Part shown: piece by piece, positions 41,206-49,386 of the stretch
How positions within the stretch are numbered: position 1 is the stretch's first letter
Layout: every line of letters begins with the position of its first letter
Assembly (NCBI RefSeq): GCF_024734405.1
Contig: NZ_CP059556.1
Coordinates: 1,674,001 to 1,738,000, forward strand
Reading direction: 5' to 3'
Length of the DNA: 64,000 nt
Source of the DNA: Saccharopolyspora gregorii
GTDB lineage: Bacteria; Actinomycetota; Actinomycetes; Mycobacteriales; Pseudonocardiaceae
Program-made: the position numbers and the translations under genes
The notes under the pieces: model-generated
Databases searched by the model: none
What the model was told of the DNA's origin: nothing
What the model saw: only the letters and a program-made list of their open reading frames with translations

Positions 41206-42102
41206 TCAGCTGCCGACCGGCTCGCTCGCCTCTTCCTCCGGCAGCTCCTCCCGCCGGTCGCGCACGATCTGCGCCACCGTGAACGCCAGCGCGGCGACCC
41301 AGGCCACCACGATCACCGCGTAGATCACCGCGGGCGCGGGCAGCTCGAACGCCTTGATCAGGGTGCGGGCGTTGGTGAGCACGATCAGCCCGCCCGCGCC
41401 CACGCCGATCAGCCGCATCGGCACGATCCGCACCAGGTAGGCCGCCAGCGGCGCGGCGATCACGCCGCCGATCAGCAGCGCGCCCACCGTCGCCCAGGAC
41501 AGCGGCTCGTCGGCCAGCGAGATGATGAAACCGAGGCTGGCCGCCACCGCGATGAGGAACTCGCTGGTGTCGACCGAGCCCACGACCTTGCGCGGTTCGA
41601 CCTTGCCGGTGCTCAACAGCGTGGGGGTCGCCACCGGACCCCAGCCACCGCCGCCGGTCGCGTCGACGAAGCCCGCGACCAGCCCGAGCGGCGCGAGCAG
41701 CTTCGAGCTCACCCCGGTGAGCTGCTTGCGGCGCAGCGGGCGCAGCGCGAAGCGCAGCAGCACGTACAAGCCCAGCACGAGCAGGATGGTGGACATCCAC
41801 GGCTCGGCCGCCTCGGTGGACAGGTTGCTCAGCGCGGTCGCGCCGAGGAACGCGCCGACGGCCCCGGGCACGCCGAGGATGAGCACGACCCGCCAGTCGA
41901 CGTTGCCGAACTTCCAGTGCGAGAGGCCGGAGACGGCGGAGGTGCCGATCTCGGCCAGGTGCACCGAGGCGGAGGCCACGGCGGGCGTGAGCCCGGCCGT
42001 GAGCAGGATGGTCGTGGAAGTCACCCCGTAGGCCATGCCGAGGGAACCATCGACGAGCTGGGCGATGAATCCGCCGAGCGCGAAGATCAAGAAGGTCTGC
42101 AC
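41206..42102 (-). CDS. TauE/SafE-family sulfite/sulfonate exporter
   Basis: About 298 residues, eight membrane segments. TauE/SafE features: GGFIAQLVDGSLGMAYGVTSTTILL at the N-terminus, HLAEIGTSAVSGLSHWKFGN, and the second-half repeat GLVAGFVDATGGGGWGPVATPTLL with GSVDTSEFLIA. Members export sulfite, sulfoacetate or other small anions. GTG 42102 follows GGAGAG; GTG 42132 is an alternative giving 308 residues. Convergent with sqdB, whose substrate is sulfite, so a link through sulfur handling is plausible but unproved. Confidence 0.88.
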   Translation of the reverse strand: MQTFLIFALGGFIAQLVDGSLGMAYGVTSTTILLTAGLTPAVASASVHLAEIGTSAVSGLSHWKFGNVDWRVVLILGVPGAVGAFLGATALSNLSTEAAEPWMSTILLVLGLYVLLRFALRPLRRKQLTGVSSKLLAPLGLVAGFVDATGGGGWGPVATPTLLSTGKVEPRKVVGSVDTSEFLIAVAASLGFIISLADEPLSWATVGALLIGGVIAAPLAAYLVRIVPMRLIGVGAGGLIVLTNARTLIKAFELPAPAVIYAVIVVAWVAALAFTVAQIVRDRREELPEEEASEPVGS

Positions 42103-43001
42103 GATCTCTCCGTGGGTGGCGTGCGCGAGCACCCCGTTCTTCGCGCGCGGGCGCCGGGGTGGTGCGGTGGGTCGGTTCGGGCGCGGGCGGACGCGTCGGG
42201 AGGCCCGCGGGCAGGGGAGACGCCGTCGCCGGGGCTCAGCGCGCCCGGATGCGGGCGGCGGCCGTGCGGGTGTTCAGCTGCGGGGTCGACATCCCGCGGA
42301 GCTGACGCGCAGCAGGTCGACGTGCAGGCGCTGGACAAGCAGGCCCCACTGGTCACCACGCGTCATGCAGTCAGTGAATCAGATCAAACCTTCGTGCGAT
42401 ACGAGCTTCCCAGAGTGCGGGAGGTTCCGGGCTCGTGGTTACTCGCCGGTTACTTGAGGTCGACAGCCGGGTGAGGGGCCCTGGTGGCGGTGCTTGTGCG
42501 CAAGACCACTTTCGGGGCTTCGCGGTCTTGGTCGGTGACCCACCGGGCCTTCGGTGCCGGGGTCGGTGCGCCCTTCTCGCTGCTGGGTCGCGGGGCGCCC
42601 GCGGTTCCGGGCGGTCCGCGGCGGACCTCCGTGACCGATGGGCTGCGCTGCGTGGTCGCCGGCTCCGTGCCCAGGGGGAATCACCGATCGCGCGGACGTG
42701 ATCGCGGCGAGTCGTCGATCTTCTGCCGCCGGTGCCTCGCCGGAGTCGGTGATCGGCCCCGGAAGATCACGGACGTTATCGGATGGTCATCTATTTCAGT
42801 CACGCAAAGTGTGCGACTTGCGGCTGATTGCGAGCTGTACATCCACCTAAAGGGCTATCGCTTGATGCTGCCGATGACCCGCAGCTACCTTTTTCGCTGA
42901 GAACGTCACGGTTCGATCACGAACAGGACTCGCCCCCGAAGAGTCCACCCGCACCCCCGGCGGGAGTGATCGGACCACCCCCCGAAGACGGAAAGGCGAC
43001 C
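42103..43001. other. Long intergenic leader of the M23 peptidase gene
   Basis: About 900 bp with no gene I can support; open frames here lack ribosome sites and gene-like composition. The section 42770-42930 is AT-richer. Contains GTGATC-N10-GATCAC (42748-42769) and direct repeats described separately. A long 5' UTR is likely, but no known riboswitch could be recognised. Confidence 0.55.
42438..42453. promoter_or_regulatory. Direct repeat GTTAC-N6-GTTAC (MtrA/GlnR-like box)
   Basis: Two GTTAC motifs spaced 11 bases start to start, on one face of the helix. A weaker pair (GTCACG / ATCACG, again 11 apart) lies at 42905-42921, near the M23 gene. MtrA, which controls cell-wall hydrolase genes in actinobacteria, binds tandem GTnAC-type repeats; assignment is inference. 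Confidence 0.4.
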
Positions 43002-43904
43002 ATGGCCAAGCACCGGCAGGAGAGCGGCCACACCCCGAAGCCCGCTCTCCGGGAGTCCTTGCTGAACTCCTTCCGGCCGCGTTCCGAGCGCGGCAACTCC
43101 CGGGTCCCCGCCCGGAACAAGATCGCCGCGGCCGTCGTCGCGGCAGGCGCGTTCGCCGCCGTCGGCCAGCCGCTGGCCGCCAACGCGGACAAGAGCGACG
43201 AGAACCAGGCCGTCCGCCCGGTCGCCGAACAGCACGCCGCCGCGCAGCAGCAGCTCGCGGCCGCCGTGAACGGCACCCCCGAGACCGAGGCCGCGGTCCG
43301 GCTGCTCCCGCAGCAGTCCCCCGAGCCCGCGCAGGACGAGGCGCAGAAGGTGGCCAAGGGCCGCGAGATCGCCCAGCAGCGCGCCCAGGCCGCCGCCGAC
43401 CAGAAGGCGGCGAAGGAGGCCGCGGACGCGAAGGCCGCCGCGGCGAAGAAGGCCGAGCTGGCGAAGGAGGCCGAGGTCCCGGCGAAGCCGGCCGCGGCTC
43501 AGCCCGCCAAGGCGGGCGGTGGCTACGTCAAGCCCGCCGACGGCACCTTCACCTCCGGTTTCGGCTCCCGCTGGGGCAGCACCCACAAGGGCATCGACAT
43601 CGCCAACAGCATCGGCACCCCGATCGTCAGCGTCAGCGACGGCGAGGTCATCAACGCGGGCCCCGCCAGCGGCTTCGGCCAGTGGGTGCGGGTGCAGCAC
43701 AACGACGGCACGATCACCGTCTACGGCCACGTGAACACGATCGACGTGAGCGTCGGCGAGCAGGTCAAGGCCGGCGACAAGATCGCCACGATCGGCAACA
43801 AGGGCCAGTCCACCGGCCCGCACCTGCACTTCGAGGTCATCCAGAGCGGAAGCAAGATCAACCCGCTGCCGTGGCTGCAGCAGCACGGGATCTCCGTGAA
43901 GTGA
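43002..43904 (+). CDS. Secreted M23-family peptidoglycan endopeptidase
   Basis: 300 residues. A long basic N-terminus leads to a signal/anchor helix (about 44-66, IAAAVVAAGAFAAVGQPLAANA). An Ala/Lys/Glu-rich coiled region follows (about 75-175), then the LytM zinc peptidase core: GFGSRWGSTHKGIDIAN (metal His and Asp) and GPHLHFEV (catalytic HxH). ATG 43002 has GGAAAGG. Cuts peptide cross-links in the wall. Followed by a perfect terminator; preceded by a long leader with MtrA-like repeats. Confidence 0.93.
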   Translation: MAKHRQESGHTPKPALRESLLNSFRPRSERGNSRVPARNKIAAAVVAAGAFAAVGQPLAANADKSDENQAVRPVAEQHAAAQQQLAAAVNGTPETEAAVRLLPQQSPEPAQDEAQKVAKGREIAQQRAQAAADQKAAKEAADAKAAAAKKAELAKEAEVPAKPAAAQPAKAGGGYVKPADGTFTSGFGSRWGSTHKGIDIANSIGTPIVSVSDGEVINAGPASGFGQWVRVQHNDGTITVYGHVNTIDVSVGEQVKAGDKIATIGNKGQSTGPHLHFEVIQSGSKINPLPWLQQHGISVK

Positions 43905-43910
43905 GCCCCG

Positions 43911-43940
43911 GGGCCGGGCGGCACCACCGCCGCCCGGCCC
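43911..43940 (+). terminator. Terminator of the M23 peptidase gene
   Basis: Perfect 11-bp stem GGGCCGGGCGG / CCGCCCGGCCC with an 8-base loop, six bases past the stop codon. Confidence 0.85.
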
Positions 43941-44026
43941 GCCGGGCACCAGACCGGCCGCCCGAGGTTCGGAGTCACCCCCGACCGTGCCTCGGGTGGC
44001 CTTCCCACCGGGAAGACCGGCCCCCG

Positions 44027-44845
44027 TCAGTCCGTCGTGGACTCGGCGGGGGTTTCGGCGTTCTCCAGCCGTTCGCGCAGCCAGCCGAGGGTGCGCGAGA
44101 GCAGCCGGGACACGTGCATCTGGGAGATGCCGATCTGCTCGGCGATCTGCGTCTGGGTCATCGAGCGGAAGAACCGCATCACCAGGATCCGCCGTTCCCG
44201 TTCGTCGAGCTCGGCCAGCAGCGGCCGGATCGTCTCCCGGTTCTCCACTTCGGCCAGTTCGGCGTCATCGGACCCGATGGCCGCGCCCAGCGGGATCTCG
44301 TCGGTCGCGGTGAGCAGTTCGTCCAGCGAGGCGCTGCGGTAGGCGTTGCCCGCCTCCAGCCCGCGGAACACGTCGTCCCGGCTGATGCCGAGGTGCTCGG
44401 CGAGCTCGCTGGGCGTGGGCGCCCGCCCGAGCTCCTGGGACTGCCGGGCGATGGCCGAGGACACCGACAGGTGCAGCTCCTGGAGCCTGCGCGGCATCCG
44501 CACCGCCCAGCCGGTGTCGCGGAAGTGCCTGCGGACCTCGCCCATGATCGTGGGCACCGCGAAGGACAGGAAGTCGACGCCGCGGTCCGGGTCGAACCGG
44601 TCCACGGCGTTGATCAGTCCGAGGGTGGCGACCTGGGTGAGGTCCTCCTGCGCCTCGCCGCGATGGCTGAAGCGGCGAGCGATGTGCTCGGCCACCGGCA
44701 GGTGCTCGGTGACCAGCCGGTCCCGCAACCGGTCCCGGCGCGGGTCGTCCTTCCCCACACCCGCGAGTTCGGCGAACAGGGGCGCCAGTTCGTCGTAGCG
44801 TTGATGTCGCGAGTGGGAGGCGTGATCGGAATCCGCCTGCTTCAC
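44027..44845 (-). CDS. sigF: RNA polymerase sigma factor, SigB/SigF group
   Basis: 272 residues with regions 2, 3 and 4: HIARRFSHRGEAQEDLTQVATLGLINAVDRFDPDRGVDFLSFAVPTIMGEVRRHFRD (region 2), PSELAEHLGISRDDV (region 3) and RILVMRFFRSMTQTQIAEQIGISQMHVSRLL (region 4 HTH). This is the stress/development group-3 sigma class. GTG 44845 overlaps the stop of the upstream RsbW-like gene (GTGA), so the two are translationally coupled, as in rsbW-sigF loci. Confidence 0.93.
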   Translation of the reverse strand: MKQADSDHASHSRHQRYDELAPLFAELAGVGKDDPRRDRLRDRLVTEHLPVAEHIARRFSHRGEAQEDLTQVATLGLINAVDRFDPDRGVDFLSFAVPTIMGEVRRHFRDTGWAVRMPRRLQELHLSVSSAIARQSQELGRAPTPSELAEHLGISRDDVFRGLEAGNAYRSASLDELLTATDEIPLGAAIGSDDAELAEVENRETIRPLLAELDERERRILVMRFFRSMTQTQIAEQIGISQMHVSRLLSRTLGWLRERLENAETPAESTTD

Positions 44846-45300
44846 TCGTGGGCCCGTCCCTTGGTCAGATCGATGCGGACCAAGTGGCCGGTGCCGGAGT
44901 CCGCGTCGGATTCCACCGAGGTTGACACACTGTCGGTCAGCGCGCTGAGCACGCGCCAGCTGAAGGTGTCCTCGCGGGCGCCTTGCGCGCGGTCGCTGAC
45001 CACGGAGGCGGACAGGCTCAGCCCGAGCTCGTCGGTCTGGAACCGGCACACCAGCTGCCTGCCGTCCGAGGCGAGCCGGATCAGCGAGGAGCACGCCTCG
45101 TCCACGGCCAGCCGCAGGTCCGCGATCGAGTCGACGTCGAAGTCGGCACGCATCGCCAGGTCCCCGGTCACCGCCCGCAGGACCGACAGCTGGGACGCGT
45201 CCGCGGCCACCCGCACTTCGACGACGGATTCGGCCGGGGCGGAGTCGGATCGCGGCGGCGGAGCGGTCCGCTCACCGCGGGCGGGCTGTGGTGCTGACAC
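44842..45300 (-). CDS. rsbW: RsbW-like anti-sigma factor (HATPase)
   Basis: 152 residues with a GHKL/HATPase_c_2 fold: VEVRVAADASQLSVLRAVTGDLA, then the N-box DLRLAVDEACSSLIRLA (residues about 68-84) and a C-terminal glycine-containing segment. Kinase anti-sigma factors of this class hold SigF/SigB-type factors and phosphorylate an STAS antagonist. GTG 45300 has GAGG eight bases before. Coupled to sigF. The usual STAS anti-anti-sigma gene is not next to it. Confidence 0.88.
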   Translation of the reverse strand: MSAPQPARGERTAPPPRSDSAPAESVVEVRVAADASQLSVLRAVTGDLAMRADFDVDSIADLRLAVDEACSSLIRLASDGRQLVCRFQTDELGLSLSASVVSDRAQGAREDTFSWRVLSALTDSVSTSVESDADSGTGHLVRIDLTKGRAHE

Positions 45301-45571
45301 TGATACACCTCGCTTTGCGCTGGGAGATCTCGTTCCGGGATCGGAGCCCGGCACTGCCTGCCGCACTCCCGATCCCGTTCGCGCACCGGGTTCTGATCGC
45401 ATCACGCGCCCCCGCGCTCGGGTGCGGCCGGTGCCGCCGCGCGGCGCAGCCGCCTCGCGAACGCCGCCGGCCGCCCGGTCGGGTGCTTGCGATTACCACT
45501 ACTCACCGTCACCTCATACCCGGTGCGGTGGCCGGGCAAACGGGTGTTCCAGCCCGCCGCCCGTGCAGCGG

Positions 45572-46195
45572 TTAGACCAGGCTGATCCAGTAGGACCAGA
45601 ACGCCTGCAGCACGAGTACCACGATCACCAGATACCACACCAGCAGCGCGAAGCTGTGGAACTTGGCCAGCGCCGCGCCCAGCGCCCGCCCGCCACCGAG
45701 GTGGCCGGAGCGCAGCACGTGCAGCGTGGTGTACCAGAAGATCGGGATGGTGACGGCCCACACGACCATGCAGTACGGGCACAGCGCGCCGATCTCGTAC
45801 AGGCTCTGCACGATCAGCCAGTGCACGAACACGACGCCGAGCGTGCTGCCCAGCTGGAGGCCCAGCCAGAACCAGCGCGGAGCGGTCAGCCCGGCCAGCA
45901 GCGCCGCACCGGCGGCCATCAGCGCCGGGAACGCGGCCACCCCGATCAGCGGGTTGGGGAAGCCGAACAGCGCGGCCTGCGCGCTGTCCATCACCGAGCC
46001 GCAGGAGATGATCGGGTTCAGGCTGCACGACGGGACGTAGTTCGGGTCGCCCAGCTTGTTGATCTTCTCGATGGTGAGCGCGAACGCGCTGACCAGACCG
46101 ATCGCGCCGCCGATCACGTACAGCCAGCCGAGCCCGCGCGCGGGGGCGGGCGCGGGAGCGGGGGCGGCGGCGCGGGCCTGCTCGGTGGCGGTCAC
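45572..46195 (-). CDS. Vitamin K epoxide reductase-family (VKOR) protein
   Basis: 207 residues, about five membrane helices. Conserved cysteine pairs: CSLNPIISC (loop pair) and the active CPYC (in GALCPYCMVVW, about residues 130-136). Reoxidises a DsbA-type partner with menaquinone. A disordered Pro/Ala N-terminus precedes the first helix. GTG 46195 overlaps the stop of the DsbA-like gene, so the pair is translationally coupled and forms a disulfide-forming system. Confidence 0.93.
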   Translation of the reverse strand: MTATEQARAAAPAPAPAPARGLGWLYVIGGAIGLVSAFALTIEKINKLGDPNYVPSCSLNPIISCGSVMDSAQAALFGFPNPLIGVAAFPALMAAGAALLAGLTAPRWFWLGLQLGSTLGVVFVHWLIVQSLYEIGALCPYCMVVWAVTIPIFWYTTLHVLRSGHLGGGRALGAALAKFHSFALLVWYLVIVVLVLQAFWSYWISLV

Positions 46196-46953
46196 TTCGC
46201 CAGCTCCTGGTTCAGCTTGTCCCGCAGCTGGTTGACCACGTCGGCGTAGGTGGTCCCCTTGTCCGTGGTGGGCTCCCACTTCTGGCCGTTGATGAAGAAG
46301 CTGGGCGTGCCCTCGACCCCGGCGGTCTTGGCGTCGGCCTGGTCCTTCTTGATCCGGTCGGCGACCTGCTGGGAGTCCTGGTCGGCCTTGAACTTCGCGA
46401 CGTCGAGCCCGATCTGCTGGGCGTGCTGGTCGAAGACCTTCTCCGCGCGGGCTTCGTCGTCGCTCACGTTCTGCCCGTCGGGCGCGACGGCCCAGGCGGA
46501 GTAGTCGTCGTAGAGGGCGTGGTACATCTCCTTGTACTTGCCCTGCACGCCCGCCGCTTCGGCGGCCTTCGCGGCGGATTCCGCGAGCGGGTGCGCCTTG
46601 GCGATCGGGAAGTGCCGGTTCACGAAGGTGATGCGGCCCGCGAACTCCTCCTCGATCTGCTTCGTCACGCCCGTGTAGTACTGCCAGCAGGCGGGGCACT
46701 GGAAGTCGAGGAACTCGGCGACGGTGACCTTGCCGTCGGGGGATTCGGAGAGCTTGTTGCTGTCGGGGTGCGCGACGACGGTGCTGAGGTCGGGCGCGCC
46801 GTTGCCGCCCTGGCTCGCGTCGTCCTTCTGGCCCGCGGAGTAGAGCAGGATCCCGCCCACGACGAGCAGCGCGGCCACCACGACCACGATGCTCAAGATC
46901 ATGTTGGTGGAGGGGCCGCTCTTCTTCAGCAGCGGGTTCGTTGTCTTCGGCAT
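46192..46953 (-). CDS. DsbA-like membrane-anchored thiol oxidoreductase
   Basis: 253 residues: one membrane helix (about 18-39), a short linker, then a thioredoxin/DsbA domain with C86-P-A-C89 (DFQCPACW), a cis-Pro in GVEGTPSFFING and the helical insert. Oxidises thiols of exported proteins; functional partner of the overlapping VKOR gene. ATG 46953 has GAAG upstream; an in-frame start at 47034 would add a non-conserved tail. Confidence 0.92.
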   Translation of the reverse strand: MPKTTNPLLKKSGPSTNMILSIVVVVAALLVVGGILLYSAGQKDDASQGGNGAPDLSTVVAHPDSNKLSESPDGKVTVAEFLDFQCPACWQYYTGVTKQIEEEFAGRITFVNRHFPIAKAHPLAESAAKAAEAAGVQGKYKEMYHALYDDYSAWAVAPDGQNVSDDEARAEKVFDQHAQQIGLDVAKFKADQDSQQVADRIKKDQADAKTAGVEGTPSFFINGQKWEPTTDKGTTYADVVNQLRDKLNQELAK

Positions 46954-47095
46954 CGCTTCGTGCACCTTCGGCGGTCGGCTCGCGCGGGTGTTCCCGCACC
47001 TGCGGCAGAGAGATCCAGTTTCCCCCACCAACACGAAAGTGTGAGAGAGCGGGTGGTCACGGGACCGCCCTGCCCACTACGGGTATACCGCATCG

Positions 47096-48091
47096 GTGAC
47101 GGAGTCCGATGTGCTCGACCTGGTGGACGCGGGACTGCGCCCGCTGCTGCGGCGGTGGACGGGGGACTGGCTGGCTCCCGCGTTGGCCACCCGCACCGCG
47201 ACCCGCTTCTCCGATCCGGACTGGCTGTTCGAGCGCAAGCTCGACGGGGTGCGCGTCGTCGCGGCCCGCACCGGCGGCGCCCCCGTGCTGTGGTCGCGCA
47301 ACCACAACCGGGTCGACACGGCCTACCCGGAGCTGCTGGACGCGTTGCGGTCCCAGCCGGACCGGTTCGTGGTGGACGGTGAGGTGGTGGCCTTCGACGG
47401 CGGCCGCACCAGCTTCGCCAGGCTGCAGCACCGGATGCACGTGTCCGACCCGCGGGCCGCCCGGCGCAGCGGGGTGGCGGTGCACTACTACCTGTTCGAC
47501 CTGATGGCGATCGGCGACGTGGACGTCACCCGGCTGCCGCTGCGGATCCGCAAGCGGCTGCTGGCGGAGTGCTTCGAGTTCGCCGAACCGCTGCGGCTCA
47601 CCGAGCACCGGCGCGGCGACGGCGAGGAGTTCTACCGGCAGGCCTGCGCCCGCGGCTGGGAGGGGTTGATCGCGAAGCGGGCGGACCGGCCGTACCGCAG
47701 CGGCCGCACCCGGGATTGGCTGAAGCTCCCGTGCACCTCGCAGCAGGAGTTCGTCGTCGGCGGGTTCACCGAGCCGAAGGGCTCGCGGTCCGGCTTCGGC
47801 GCGCTGCTCGTCGGCTACTTCGAGCAGGGCGAGCTGCGGTACGCGGGCAAGGTCGGCACCGGGTACGACGAGGCGACGCTGCGGGAGCTGCGGGGGAGGC
47901 TGGACGCGCTGGCCCGGCGGGAACCGCCGTTCGCCGACCGCATCCCGGAACGGGAGGCGCGGTGGGCGGAACCGGAGCTCGTCGCCGAGGTGGGGTTCAC
48001 CGAGTGGACGGCGGACGGACGGCTGCGGCACCCGAGGTTCCTGGGGCTGCGCAACGACAAGGCGGCGTCGGAGGTGGTGCGGGAGGGCTGA
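47096..48091 (+). CDS. ATP-dependent DNA ligase (LigD/LigC ligase-domain type)
   Basis: 331 residues. Nucleotidyltransferase domain with active lysine K48 in ERKLDGVRVV, then RFVVDGEVVAFD, GWEGLIAKRAD and DWLKLPC, followed by an OB domain (QQEFVVGGFTEPKG...YAGKVGTGYD...). This matches the stand-alone ligase domain of NHEJ-type LigD/LigC, without the polymerase or nuclease domains. No ku gene is adjacent. GTG 47096. Likely joins breaks during repair in stationary phase or spores. Confidence 0.92.
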   Translation: MTESDVLDLVDAGLRPLLRRWTGDWLAPALATRTATRFSDPDWLFERKLDGVRVVAARTGGAPVLWSRNHNRVDTAYPELLDALRSQPDRFVVDGEVVAFDGGRTSFARLQHRMHVSDPRAARRSGVAVHYYLFDLMAIGDVDVTRLPLRIRKRLLAECFEFAEPLRLTEHRRGDGEEFYRQACARGWEGLIAKRADRPYRSGRTRDWLKLPCTSQQEFVVGGFTEPKGSRSGFGALLVGYFEQGELRYAGKVGTGYDEATLRELRGRLDALARREPPFADRIPEREARWAEPELVAEVGFTEWTADGRLRHPRFLGLRNDKAASEVVREG

Positions 48092-48152
48092 CGCCTGCCT
48101 CCGGAGATCCCGGTGTTCCGGGCTCGCCCGAGGCAGGCCGCCGCGGTCCCCG

Positions 48153-48287
48153 TCACCTCAGGACGCTGACCACCGCGCTGTTCTGCGGTACGGGCTGAGG
48201 TTGGGACCATGCGGCGAGCACGACGGTCGCCAGGACCATCATCACCGTTCCGACAACCGACACGATGGTGCGGCTGCTGATCTGCAT
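48153..48287 (-). CDS. Possible small membrane peptide (44 residues)
   Basis: ATG 48287, weak purine-rich ribosome site, one membrane helix (SVVGTVMMVLATVVLAAW, about residues 9-26), then a short Pro/Gln tail. No family recognised. The hydrophobic segment and its placement between two well-supported genes make it plausible, but the call is not certain. Confidence 0.4.
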   Translation of the reverse strand: MQISSRTIVSVVGTVMMVLATVVLAAWSQPQPVPQNSAVVSVLR

Positions 48288-48580
48288 GGTTCGCGCCCCG
48301 CTTTTCTGGAGGAGTGGATCTGCTGCTGGTTTCGGCGCCGAGTCCCGGAGACGCGCGGTCCGCCTGATCCGTTCTCCACCGCCTCGGGACCTGCTGGGGT
48401 GACCCCGGTTCCGGTGGAGGAGACGTCGCCGCGAACTCGACTGCCACAGGGCATGTCGCCGCACTCCGACAATACGTTACGTGGCCGAAATATTCCCTGG
48501 TGGCGTCCGTCTCGCCCACGTGAGGGAAGGCTCGGTGCGGGGTCGTGGCGGAGCGCCGACGGACCACCGCGCAACGGCGG

Positions 48581-49258
48581 TCACCGCTCCCAGAACCCCT
48601 GCTGGTCCAGCCGCCGGATCACGACCTGGCCGTGGTGCGCGAGGTGCTCGTGCATCGCCCGCCGCGCCGCCTCCGGATCGCGGTTGTGCAGCGCGCGCAG
48701 GATCGCCCGGTGCTCCGACCCGGTCGTCTCCGCGTGGTCCTCGGTGGCCGCCAGCAGCTCGCGCGGCACGTACCGGGACGTCAGCTGCACGAACCAGGCG
48801 AGCTTCGCCGAATCGGCGATGTCGTAGATGGCGTGGTGGAACCGCAGGTCCAGTTCCGCCGCGTCACCGATCCCGAACCGCCCGGCGTGCTCCAGCTCGG
48901 CCTGCACCTCCTCCAGCCCGGCGAGTTGCCCGACGCTGATCAGCGCGGCGGTCCGCGCGGCCAGCTCACCGGCGATGGCGGCCTGCACGCGGCTGGTGTC
49001 CTCGATGTCCTTGCGGTTCAGCGGCAGCACGGTGAACCCGCGGCGCGGTTCCAGCTCGACGAAGCCCTCGCCGCGCAGCGCCAGCAGCGCCTCGCGCACG
49101 GGGGTGACGCTGACGCCGATCTCCTCGGCGAGCCGCTCCAGGTGCAGGTGCTCGCCCTTGCGCAGCAGGCCGGTCACTATCCGGTCGCGGATCCGGGAGG
49201 CCACCTCGTCGGAGAGCTGGGGGCGGGGTCGTCGGTGGGGCAGTCCTGCTCCGGGCAT
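48581..49258 (-). CDS. GntR-family (FCD) regulator
   Basis: 225 residues. Winged helix at about 15-75 (LSDEVASRIRDRIVTGLLRKGEHL...SVTPVREALLALRGEGFVEL) and FCD domain (about 88-215, with ELDLRFHHAIYDIADS and SEHRAILRAL, whose His/Asp residues are metal-ligand-like). ATG 49258. Divergent from a PucR regulator 129 bases away; target operon not identifiable here. Confidence 0.88.
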   Translation of the reverse strand: MPGAGLPHRRPRPQLSDEVASRIRDRIVTGLLRKGEHLHLERLAEEIGVSVTPVREALLALRGEGFVELEPRRGFTVLPLNRKDIEDTSRVQAAIAGELAARTAALISVGQLAGLEEVQAELEHAGRFGIGDAAELDLRFHHAIYDIADSAKLAWFVQLTSRYVPRELLAATEDHAETTGSEHRAILRALHNRDPEAARRAMHEHLAHHGQVVIRRLDQQGFWER

Positions 49259-49386
49259 CGCTCTCTCGATCGTCGCCTGATTTCGATCGTCCCCGCTCGA
49301 TCGTGCTGGGGGTGCGCCGCCCGTCGCGCGCGGCGTTGCTGCTGCGAACTTGATACCAGGCGGGCGGTACGACCGGATCGCTGCTC

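Noticed and set aside
42484-42900. 138-codon plus frame in the M23 leader
   Set aside because: No ribosome site and atypical composition; treated as leader DNA.
42780-42930. c-di-AMP riboswitch before the M23 peptidase
   Set aside because: Only ACCCGCAGCTACCT vaguely resembles the 3' conserved block; the 5' part is missing.
45402-46028. 208-codon minus frame
   Set aside because: Out-of-frame shadow of the VKOR gene.
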